Shown piece after piece: positions 46,319 through 56,400 of a stretch of 64,000 nt of DNA. Numbering within the stretch: position 1 is the stretch's first letter; each line of letters opens with the position of its first letter. The notes beneath the pieces are model-generated. The model searched no databases, was not told where the DNA came from, and was given only the letters and a program-made list of their open reading frames with translations. The stretch covers positions 1,178,001 to 1,242,000 of the forward strand of contig JAHWDD010000010.1 of the NCBI GenBank assembly GCA_023897205.1. The letters run 5' to 3'. The translations under genes and the position numbers were made by a program. The DNA comes from Exophiala sp. HKRS030 (lineage: Eukaryota; Ascomycota; Eurotiomycetes; Chaetothyriales; Herpotrichiellaceae).

Positions 46319-46720
46319 GCTTGAGATGGTGCAGCTGATGAATTCAAGGAATGATGAATGACGAGTCTTCAGATCAGAACTACTACTGAGCTGCTACTAC
46401 TGCTACAGTGGCTAGCCAGTTTAGCTGTATTCCTACTTTGGCAGCTCGAGTGTCTTGCGAAAACAAGAACATGACACACACACACACACACACAAAAAAT
46501 ACAGAATTGCATTGCAAACCGATAAAATACAGACAGCAATTCAAATCAATACTTGAAACAATGACTCCATAAAGATCCTTGTCTGTAGATTCGTTATTCT
46601 TTTAGTACTGTATAAAGGTAACTGACACTCTTTGGTCCTTTGATAAAGCCTGGACACTGGGGAACTAGTAACTCGGTCAGTTTTGTCCGGGGTGATACAA
46701 CTGTGCTGATTCACACTTGG

Positions 46721-46862
46721 TGTAGGTAATGTTCTTCTGGACATGTGTCATACAGACACCATGGGATACTCACAATCAGGTAGGTACTCTCTGTAGGTCT
46801 TGTTTTTGTGGCCATTCGTCATGCAGACACCATGTGTCACTGGTGCTGTGGTACTCTCTGGT
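46721..46862. repeat. Diverged tandem repeat, about 71-bp unit
   Basis: TGTAGGT at 46721 and GTCATACAGACACCATG at 46747-46763 recur 71 bp later as TGTAGGT at 46792 and GTCATGCAGACACCATG at 46818-46834 (16 of 17 identical in the longer block). Weaker third and fourth units may follow near 46870 and 46970. Confidence 0.7.
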
Positions 46863-47246
46863 AAAGACTCTGGGTAGAAACTATTTTTCTGGGGGTGTTC
46901 ATCGTGAAAGCACCCTGTCCTGCTCTGTGTGTGTGTTTGTGGCCTCGCCGACACTGGTGGAAAAGCCTGTAGGTTGTGTTCTTGTCGTGTACTGTCCGAA
47001 CCTAGCCACGATGCTCTCATGAGTTGCTCTGTAGGCATACAAATCCTTTCCGAATGATCGCTACCTGACCAGGAATTCCCGATGGCCCTTGTGCATTTAG
47101 GCCTTGTCAGGCATTTGCATTGGATAAGGTACCGTGCTTCAGGGTGTCCGCTTGGTAGACATGGAAAAAGTGTCACAGGTGATCACGAAACGTGGGGATA
47201 TGGAGGATGAGTTGGAGAATGCTGTGTGCTAGTGTCATCCTTCCCG

Positions 47247-47450
47247 TGAAAACAGGCACGATACTCCAGGGCGTTCGTCTTGTAGGTAGCTGGCGGTATT
47301 GGATGTGATCGCGACCGTAGAGACAATGAGGACGAGCCAAGGATGTTGCCCTATTGTCGTGTTCTGGTTGAAAATAGGCACGATGGATACAGATATCATG
47401 CTATACACATTCATGACCATTGAGGACAATCGCGACCGCAATAACAATGA
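47247..47450. repeat. Diverged tandem duplication, about 121-bp unit
   Basis: TGAAAACAGGCACGAT (47247-47262) recurs as TGAAAATAGGCACGAT (47369-47384). The block 47308-47329 (ATCGCGACCG...ACAATGA) recurs at 47429-47450. Both pairs are offset by 121-122 bp, so they mark one duplicated unit. Confidence 0.75.
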
Positions 47451-47680
47451 CTGTCACTCCTGTTGTGTCCATCGTTGTCGCACACCCGTCGTCAAAAACG
47501 ATGCCGATTAGTCATCAGTTGTGCCAAGACACCACCCGTTTTCCGCAACGCCCACTGACGTCAACGTTATATCAAAACCGTCCACCGCTCACAACGACCT
47601 CACAACCTCGTCACGTGCACTCCAGCCTCGCCCGAGCCCCCTGTTTGTTCAAGCCTCGTACAACAGCGACAACCACAACA

Positions 47681-48255
47681 ATGCCGGCTGGACAACGCCT
47701 CGACGCCGAGGGGGTCATCAAGGCCCTCTGCGAGATGATGGCAACGGCGACCGAGTTCCAGGTCGACGTCGCGGCGATGCAGGCGCATTTTGGCGTCCAG
47801 GTGGACCGAACAATGTGAGTACCATTTCTCTATAAGGAATGCTTCTATAACGACCTATACCCTCTATATGTTTCTACGAGATTCAAGCTAACCACGACAA
47901 ACCTAGCCACCGAAAAATCGACAACTTGATAGAGCCATACGGCTACCGCTTCCGCCGCGGCCAGGTCGAGAAGGTGCCTGAGCCAGTTGAGGACGAGGAC
48001 GACGATGATGATGACGATGATGACAACGACGACGACGGCGATGAAGATGAAGACATGGAGGACGACGATGACGAAGATGATGATGATGACGACGATGATG
48101 GTGATGTGGCCGAGGCCCAGGGAGGGGTCGAAGAACAGGCCGGTGGAGGTGCCACCAACGAGGACGTCGATGAGGACATGGGAGGAGCCAGTGATGATGC
48201 TGCCGCTGCCGCTGAGGAAGAGACTGGCGCTGTCTCTATCAAGATCGAAGAGTAG
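47681..48255 (+). CDS. Myb/SANT-like extremely acidic protein D (tandem array)
   Basis: Exons 47681-47814 and 47907-48255 join (AT|C) to 160 residues. The helical domain spans about 8-62: EGVIKALCEMMATATEF, then QVDVAAMQAHFGVQVDRT, and helix 3 IHRKIDNLIEPYGYRFRRG. After a few residues (VEKVPEPV) comes an Asp/Glu tract of about 40 residues, broken only by occasional Asn, Gly or Met. An Ala/Gly linker and a SUMO-type C-terminus (SIKIEE, with IKIE) follow. It lacks the Lys/Arg patches of B, C and E, so its overall charge is strongly negative. Tails of this kind occur in histone chaperones and some HMG-type proteins. That comparison is suggestive only. Confidence 0.8.
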
Positions 48256-48654
48256 AGAAGCTGTTTTCTTTTTTTCGCTTGTTCTACAGCAGCATGCATA
48301 CCTTCGAGGTATGATAGGGCTTCGAGCCAGAGTGGGGCCTTGAGCCTCAATAGCAATGAGCAAATTGTGTTGAGATTCAGAATTCAGAGAGGGACGAGTG
48401 AGGACATAAGCTTCAAGTTTCACTTTACTTTCCCTCGCGTAATAGAGAGTAGCAAGATCCACCTGACTGGTTGGAAGCTTCCCCGGAGGGGTAATGAATT
48501 TGTCGTTCCGCTGATGCATCTCTGTTCATTTTTGACTCTCACCCCAACCCACCCACACCTCTTTGGATCGACAGCTCGATCTATCCTCAATCAACTCTTC
48601 CACTACAGCTTCATCTTAATCATTCTCCATCATCCATCTACTGCTTATTTCATC
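48256..48654. promoter_or_regulatory. Spacer between genes D and E
   Basis: 399 bp holding the 3' UTR of D and a C/T-rich leader and promoter for E. No gene is seen. Confidence 0.5.
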
Positions 48655-49128
48655 ATGCCTCCAAAGTCTGTTCCAGCAGCCGGTGCGATGCCCGATCCTC
48701 AGTTGCAGTTCCTCTTCTCCGCTCTCAAGCACTCGGAGAGTCTGAAGATCAACTGGGACGAAGTTGCAAAAGAGAATGGTATCGGTTATGCTCGCAATGC
48801 GTAAGTACACACCTTGAGATTTGTTCTATCATCGACGCTTTTACTGACCCTATGATCTCAATACAGTGCCACCAAATTCAAGAATTTCGTCGCGAAGCAA
48901 GGATTCAAGTACGAAAACAACTCGATCAGCCCTGCCGATGGCACCGCGGTCAAAACTCCCAAGACTACACCTTCCCGCAAGCGCAAGGTCAAGGATGAGA
49001 ACGATGGCCAGGAAAAGACTCCCAGCAAGGCACCGAAGAAAAAGGTTGCAAGTGCAGTCAAGAACGAGCCCGTCGACGACGACCTCACCGAAGACGATGA
49101 CCTGGCAGACGTCGAGGATGACGAGTAG
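48655..49128 (+). CDS. Myb/SANT-like acidic nuclear protein E (tandem array)
   Basis: Exons 48655-48800 and 48867-49128 give 135 residues, the shortest member. The domain is closest to B and C: helix 1 LQFLFSALKHSES, LKINWDEVAKENGIGYARN, and helix 3 ATKFKNFVAKQGFKYEN. The shared intron splits a GC|T codon. The tail holds SRKRKVKDEND (basic patch plus SUMO-type VKDE), APKKKVASAVKNEP (second basic patch plus VKNE), and ends in a modest acidic stretch. It lies 482 bp before utp25 on the same strand and ends the array. Confidence 0.84.
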
Positions 49129-49609
49129 AGTAGTTCAAGGCCTCTGAATTATGCTTTTCCGATCGTGAACTGCAATTCATTGGCATCTGACCACGCATAG
49201 ACTTGTGTTCTATGGTGGTGGTGGACCTGAAGGTCTATTAGCTGGGGGCCCCGATTCGTGGGTTCGGATGGAAGAGAATTATGCAACCAAAGCCCAGCGA
49301 GATCAAAGAACAACCAATCAATCAATCATTCAAAGCAGTCTTTTCTTGTTGTTTTCCTTCTATCTTCTCCCATCCTCAATGTGATACTATAGACTACCAT
49401 GCATTCACAGGCCTTCTACATGTCCTGATAGGGGCTCGGAAGGCCCCGACTTGGCAGGGAAGCGAAATAGAACCCACACCAGCCTCGGCGCGGATCGCCC
49501 GCTAAACATCTTAAGCTCAAGGCCCAAACTTTTTGGAGGCAAAGAAGAATTTCTCCGCATGCGAAAAAGAAACACAAAATTCTACATCTCTGTTCGACTC
49601 TAATTAGAA
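49129..49609. promoter_or_regulatory. Spacer between gene E and utp25
   Basis: 481 bp containing the 3' UTR of E and the utp25 promoter. No gene is seen. Confidence 0.5.
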
Positions 49610-51925
49610 ATGCCTGTATTCAGAGGCGGGAGAGGTGGCAGAGGTCGCCAATCTGGCGGAAGAGGTCGTGGTGGGGCAAGAAGACCCGCAACTCAATTGC
49701 GAGACACTTTCCAAACCTCACGACTGGGGCAGACAGAGTACGTTGTGCTGGCATTCGTTCAGACTTCATGAACGCCTTTACTGATGCGAACCAGGGATGT
49801 TGCCTCTCAGGGGCTTTCATCGGCCGAGTCTATAGATGGCGACATCAACGAGAGCGAGGGCCCATCAGAAGAAGTTGGAGCAAGCCAATCCGGAAGCGAA
49901 GACGAAAGCCCCTCTACGAATTCCTATGCCACACTTTTGCATTCATTGAGCACGGGGAGACAGAACAGCGAGCCTGCTAAGAAAAAGAGAAAGATCGAAG
50001 ATGGAACCAAACAAGAATCGTCTATTGCCGATGATCATCTGGACGGCACTGCTTCAACTCCAAAGACTGAGGAAGTTTCTGCTACTGAGGTGCTGGACGA
50101 AGAGGTCGAAGCAGACGAAGAAGGCGACGATCCAGCCACCAATGCCGACTCTGATGACGAGGACAGCCTTCTAAAGGATCCCTTTGAGAGACATTACAGT
50201 GCCGTGGTCGAGCAAGATCTGAAGGATGCAGCGCAGCGGGTTGAACAGAAGGATTGGCAGTCGCAGGCTGTGCTGATAGGGGATGATGTTCGAAAGACCA
50301 CAACCTCGCTCAAAGACCGGCCGATACCAGCGACCAAGTTCAGAGGCTTCAAAGATCTCCGTTTGAAGCGACGACTTCTCGAGACTGGGACCATGCTTGC
50401 TTCTTCGTTATCCTCGGACGAGAAAGACCTGGCCAACGCCATGTTCAACTATACCGACATTGTCGACGGCAACCGCACACTCAAAAACTCGTCCCGGCTT
50501 CGTGAGATATCCGCCCTGCATGCTCTCAACCATGTCTTCAAGACTCGCGATCGTATTCTCAAGAACAATGCCAAAATCAGCTCCAGCAGCGAGACTCTCG
50601 ATCTGCGCGACCAAGGCTTCACCCGCCCGAAGGTCCTGATCATCGTCCCGACAAAGCAAGCTTGTGTACGTCTCGTAGACAGCGTCGTCAAGTTCTGCGA
50701 GCCGGATCAACAGGAGAACAAGTCTCGCTTCCTCGAGACCTACTCCCACGAGGACGGCGACGAGTGGGCCGACAAGCCCGACGACTTTCGGGCCCTGTTT
50801 GGCGGGAACCACGAAGAAGATTTCCGCATCGGCCTCAAGTTCACCCGCAAGACGATCAAGTACTTTTCCGGTTTCTACAACTCGGACATCATCGTCGGCT
50901 CGCCCCTGGGGCTGATGCGGACCATCACCACGGGCGGCGGCGGCGGCGGGGGACCCAACAAGGACGGCAACAAGAAAAAGGCGCACGACGCAGACTTTCT
51001 GTCCTCGATCGAGGTGGTGGTCGTGGACCACGCCAACGCGCTGCAGATGCAGAACTGGCAGCACGTCGATTACGTCTTTTCGCAGCTCAACCTGCTCCCC
51101 AAGGAGTCGCACGGCTGTGACTTTTCGCGCGTCCGCCACTGGTACCTCGACGGCCAGGCCAAGTATCTCCGCCAGACCGTCATCCTGTCCGACTTTTTGA
51201 CGCCCGAGGTCAACTCGCTCGCGACGTCCCATTTGTTCAACGTGGCGGGCCGGGTGAAATACCTCCCCACGTACCCTGGGGCCATGCTGGGAGTCAACTC
51301 GATTCTGCCCGTCAGCGTCCCTCAGACGTTCTTGCGCGTCGACTCGCCCAACCCACTCGCCGACGCGGACGGTCGGTTCAAGTTCTTCACGACGACCATC
51401 CTGCCGCCGCTGGTGCGCAACGCAAAAGCCCAAAAGGGGACCCTGTTGTACACGACGAGCTACGCCGACTTCGTGAGGTTGAGGAACCACCTCGCCACGA
51501 GCCCCGACGCCGCCAACCTCTCTTTCGGCAGCGTGAGCGAGTACTCCCCGGTCAAGGAGGTGCTGCGAGCCCGTTCGCATTTCTTGTCGGGCCGCCACGC
51601 GCTGTTGCTGTACTCGGAGCGAGCCCATCACCACTTTCGCTACCGGATCAAGGGCGTCCGCCGCGTCATTTTCTACAACGTCCCCGAGAACCCGGTCTTT
51701 TGGACAGATGTCGTGGGTCTGCTGGGTATCACCATGGATGCAGATACAAAGGGCGGCGGCGGCGGCGGCAGAGGGACATCCGGTAACAGTACCACCAGGA
51801 CCAAAGGCGCGGTTCGTGCCTTGTTCTCCAAATGGGACGCCATGAAACTCGAAAGGATTGTCGGCACCGAGAGGGTCGGGAGATTGATTCATGACCGAGG
51901 AGGTGACACTTTTGACTTTGTCTGA
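49610..51925 (+). CDS. utp25: Ribosome biogenesis factor Utp25
   Basis: Exons 49610-49737 and 49795-51925 join across a 57-nt intron (GTACGT donor) to 752 residues. Utp25 is a nucleolar U3-snoRNP-associated protein of the small-subunit processome, shaped like a DEAD-box helicase but without working ATPase motifs. Exon 1 encodes an RGG-type arm (FRGGRGGRGRQSGGRGRGG), typical of nucleolar proteins. An acidic, basic-patched linker runs to about residue 170. Family blocks follow: NYTDIVDGNRTLKNSSRLRE, RPKVLIIVPTKQACVRLVDS, FYNSDIIVGSPLGLMRTI, IEVVVVDHANALQMQNWQHV, and LTPEVNSLATSHLFNVAGRV. VDHA replaces the DEAD box. Two species-specific poly-Gly loops lie near residues 389 and 700. Confidence 0.93.
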
Positions 51926-52224
51926 GGAGAAATTGTCCCGCGGAGTACCTGGTATCTAGAATCTCGTATCTATCACCTAGGTACGGACGTATAGTTGACT
52001 GTGTTCCTCTACTCCGTATCCGAACAAGCCAATGTTGGCGGCCGTACTGGTCCCCATACTGGTCCTTTTCGAATAGCAAGTGAATTACGGTACTGGCAGT
52101 AATGGAATGAGAGAAAAAAAAACAATTCGAGTCATGCAAATCATTATCATTATACAAGGTGAATATATATCGTCTCGGCCACAATTACAACATGTCGTAC
52201 GTGCCAGCACACACAAACATGGTC
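51926..52224. other. Convergent 3' flanks of utp25 and kin17
   Basis: 299 bp between convergent stops, including TACTCCGTA at 52010-52018. No gene is seen. Confidence 0.5.
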
Positions 52225-53448
52225 TTACGAAACACGTTGTTTCTTAAAGACGTTTGAGCCTGGCTTAACCCCACCACCACCGGCTTCACGTTGGCGCTTT
52301 CGCTCCATCTCTTCCTTCATTATCCGTTCTGCTTCACTCATGGGTCTTGATGGGGCCAGTGTCGTGGCCTTCTTAGGACCAGCCAAAGCATTCTTTTTTG
52401 ACGCAGCTGCGAAAACATTCTTTGGTCGAGTCGCTGATGAGCCAAAGGATAGCGAGACCGGTTGCTTCGCTGCCGTTGGCATGTTGCCATCTTTGTTCCC
52501 GGAGCCAGTAGGCCCTTCCGAAGCAGGAGGGTGTCGTTCGGCAGCGGCTGATAAATCTGAGGCAGTGTCTACTACCGCCGTTGCCTTTTTTTTGTCGGAT
52601 GTGGTGGCATCGTCCTTGTCCGAGAGAGGAGGGGTAGGAGGTTGCTGTTCTTCCACCGCCGGAGGTGACTTCTTCGAACCAAAATTCAAGACGATCTTCT
52701 CTCCATCCTTGCGTTTGATTCCTTCCCCCTCTCCTGCATGTTCCGCATCCTCGGTCTCCGCGCCCTCTTCATTGTCTTCTTCTTCTTCGCTGCCATGTCT
52801 TTTCTCTTGACGCTTCGCTTTTCGGATCTGCTCCTGTATCATCCTCTGTTCTCGCTCCTCGTCGCCCCGATCTTGTCGCTCTCTCTTCTTAAGAGCCTCT
52901 TGCCGCCGCAGCGCTTCTGGGCTGTTGTCAATCCAGCTGATGGTCAGAGCACTGGCGCCAATCTTGGTTTCATTCTTCTCATCTTCATCCACTCTGCAGA
53001 TGCCTTCCCTACCCAGATATTTCGCAAATTCCGTCAAACTAGGCCATTTGGTGGCGTTCATGTGTATGTGGCTTTTGTTGGAGATGTATTCTTGGTAGAA
53101 GTGATTGATGTTGACCTTCTTCTCTCCATGGCCGGTCCGTAGTAACTGTATAAAGTCTCGGAGAAATTGCCGTGAATAGTCATTGATTGCTTTCTTGGGG
53201 TCTTCGCCGATGATTTGCATTTGTCGGATGTGCGATTCGGAGGCGACATGGCATTTGAAACCTACAAAAAGAGAAGACCGGGTTAGTTACGTGAATGAAG
53301 GCAAAGCCAAGGTTTGAAGTCATGACTGACCGTTCTCATCGCGCATCTGTCTTTGACATGCTTGACAGTACCATCGCAACCGTTGAAGTCCTTTCGACTT
53401 CATCTGGTTGGCGATGTACTTTGTCGATCCAACTTCGGCTCGAGGCAT
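52225..53448 (-). CDS. kin17: DNA/RNA-binding zinc-finger protein Kin17 (Rts2 family)
   Basis: Exons 53448-53331 and 53261-52225 join across a 69-nt intron (GTCAGT...TTGTAG) to 384 residues. Kin17 is a conserved nuclear protein that binds curved DNA and RNA and is tied to DNA repair, replication and the spliceosome. The N-terminus (GSTKYIANQMKSKGLQRLRW) leads into a C2H2 finger with C28, C31, H44 and H50; the intron sits between C31 and H44. The Kin17 winged-helix domain follows (QFLRDFIQLLRTGHGEKKVN, HFYQEYISNKSHIHMNATKW, FAKYLGREGICRVDEDEK). A long charged coiled-coil linker and a Lys/Ser/Ala-rich tail with FGSSATRPKNVF complete it. The C-terminal SH3-like/KOW domains of the human protein are not recognisable. 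Confidence 0.93.
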
Positions 53449-56400
53449 CTTTGCGTTGGTCTGGAAGATTATTGAAAAGAAAAGAGAGAGAGAGAGAGAG
53501 AAAGTGAAGTCGTAGCGAAGCGCGCAAACAATTCTTTCGTAGAATGAATCGTTGGGTTGTTACTCGGTATAGAAGTTGAAATACTCGATGTTTGCGACCA
53601 TCGCAGGCAACTTGTACTTACTCGTAGAAAGTCGCTGGGGTGGCAATTGCCAAGATCTGCAAGGCTGTATCACGTGATGCACAGCCTCGTTGGTTGATCT
53701 TAGGCGCGTCTTTCGCTTATCTCCAACTTCCCTCAACATTGTACTCTTCGCCACGCCCTGATGGCTTTACAGAAAAGTGTCTAACAGCAAGTAACATAGT
53801 CCTCTGAGGAGTACTCGCTACATTGATCAGATAGTCAATGCGTACACCAACAAAGAAAAGGTATTATCGTCCATTGGAGTCACTAGCTCGCCGACCCGCG
53901 AAACACCGACTGTGGTTTTTGTTATCACCAGGCGTTGAAAGGCATTCTGCCCCCTCAAATCTTGTATACCAAGATATCATCTTAGTGGAAAGTCTCCCAG
54001 ACACTTGCCCTATTTATCAAGAGCCACGAGAAAGGATTTGATTGTAAGAGCAAGCTCATCCAGACTCGTTCTGGCGTTTACAACATAGCTCTGATGGACT
54101 GTGAATGATTTGAGCAGCATCTCAAGGGATACTTCTGATGACAAAGTTAAGAAGCCCCTGACTGCCTTTTTATATCATCCAACTGAAGGGAGTTCCCGGT
54201 TCTGACGAACTACCGTCGAGGCGTGCCAAACTATCTGAGGAATTGCAGACTTTAAAGAATTTCAGGTCGACACGTACGGCAGTGCTCAGCCCTCCAAGAT
54301 TAAAACCTCTACTGAATCCATCACGATTGCAGGCCACCCAATGTCAAGGACTTGAAGATTCGCGTTGTATTATATTCGGCTCCTCTGCTCAAATATGACC
54401 CTGAGAGACATATGCCTATCATCTCGTGGACGATCCCGACGTCAGCCTGCCGGTTACCCACAGAAAATTCTAGGAATAAACACTCTTGCTCCTGGCTTTA
54501 GACGCTCTACATTTGAATTGCCAATTGTGCCGAAGATGGTCCCGGCCGCCATGACAATGACGAGGAGAAGTAAGCAAAATGACATATTGGTTACATCTGC
54601 GGACCCTATTACTTAACCAGTGATACTTCTGACCAAAACCCATTTATGAAAAGAGCATGTTGCACTGATTTGAAAAGTTTGCAAGTACAGTCAACTAGGG
54701 GCTTATTGTGGGCAGGAAATGGGTCACTGACATGACAATGGAGATCACATGTTAAACACTGTTCCAGCAAGTGGCACTGCTACGCAATGGCTATAATTAA
54801 TTTTTTGTGCTCATGTCTCAAAAATTTGTGCTCACCAAGGGCTGAGCGTTATCTACGGCGTTGCAGCTTCACCCCTGCAGTGTAACAGCCTCTTTAAGCC
54901 GACGATCACTGCCAGTACGCGTTCCTTGGTGGGGAGAGTACGATCAACTCCCTGTTCTAGTGGCCGGGTCATGCTGCCATAGAACCAGGCTCAAATACAG
55001 GAGATGTGAGTAACTTGGGTCTTATCCTAGCTGAAAGTGCTCTCAAAACGTAAAGACTGTTAATGCCAGCCTTGGAAATGCAATCATATTACGGGATGTC
55101 ATGGCCAAGGCTTGTTCATTTTTATCGGATTGTTTTCATCACATAGATTCTCAATTGCCTTCCTTCGGCTTGGGTGTGTCCGTGTCCACATGAGATCTCA
55201 AACAAAACCGGTGTCAAGGTCAGACACCTCTCAACTGCGGAAGGGAGCGGGTGTCAAATCCAGAGTGTTGGATATCAAAGTGGATCGGCGGCCCGTTGTG
55301 ATCAGAGCTGTCAGTTTGTTTGCTGAGTGAACTTGTTATCCGAAGAAACATGATAAGCAGGGGTACGAGCCGCGTTCCGTTGGATTAGTGGGCGCCATGC
55401 ACCTGGGATGCAGGCACTTTTGGCGAATGTGGCTGTTGGAGGCGTCGAAGCGTGATGGGAACTTCTCTGGGCCCTTGTTTTGTTGGTAACTGGATCTGAA
55501 AGCTCTTCTGCGAGTATCCATACCCGTTACAGGTGGTTCGGTGTGTCGGCGAGGACCAGGACATGGGTTGTTGGTTGTTGGTTGTTGGGGGCCATACGAG
55601 TACGAATAGCGATGTCCACCAGCTGAGGTTGACATCCACCCCTTTCGTTTAGTACTGTACAGCAACGAGCCTAATTCTAGCGAGCCTTGACCGGTGCTTG
55701 TTGTTCCATACGGGCTACGGATACAACATCTAGCGATATCCGTTCATCGTGCTGTCAGGGATCGGGCATCCCTCCTCGTTCAGCACTGTGCACGTATCTT
55801 TCCGTACAATTCTCCGGGCGCTTGATGTTTGCTCCGGGTTGATCTTGGCGTCGCTACCAAGTTTGTTCCAACGTCCCACCATTCTCTCTCTTCTCACCAA
55901 CGGCATCCCTGCCTTTTGACCAACTGCCTGCATGCCTGTCACTTCCAGCAAAACAAATCTCACGCCTTGCGATACGAGTATACACTCTCCAATCTCTAGC
56001 AGGCGACCCCCTTACCCTGCAGGAACCGCTTCGCTCCTGCATGCATCGAAGCTGAATCCCTGGGCGAAATTTTCCCACAGCCTCAATGGACATCCACTCG
56101 CTCGCCACAAGTCATCCGATGGCTTTGGCGATCACATATGCCGTCGTTACTTTGTTGAGCCCAATCACTAATCAGCGTACTCTTGCGATTCGATCACAAC
56201 CCGTATTCGCTAATCGCTGCACTGTTCTGCAACAACATGTGCTTGTGGTGCCGACAAACAACTTGTGGTCAACGTAATTAACGTGTCAGATTTTGTCTAT
56301 ATACCCAATATGTGTGGTTTGATGGAGTAATCATGGCTACCAGAAAACATCGCTTGACAGGGAGTTGGGCAGCAATCTCATCGGGGCCATCCTTTTGTGC

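Larger units (their letters stand above)
46319..47680. other. Spacer between genes C and D with decayed tandem repeats
   Basis: About 1.36 kb without a gene. It contains a (CA)10 run at 46474-46494, diverged tandem units of about 71 bp (46721-46862) and a diverged duplication of about 121 bp (47247-47450). The last 150 bp are a plausible leader for gene D. Confidence 0.55.

Noticed and set aside
47845..48519. 224-codon minus-strand ORF opposite gene D
   Set aside because: The Val/Ile-rich stretch is the complement of the Asp-coding repeat. No domain, and it conflicts with the array gene.
50408..51892. 494-codon minus-strand ORF opposite utp25
   Set aside because: Antisense shadow of the GC-rich utp25 exon. 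The true strand gives clear Utp25 family blocks.
54000..54616. Possible decayed gene with short protein-like stretches
   Set aside because: Open stretches jump between frames, and I could not match any to a family. Not enough to call a pseudogene.
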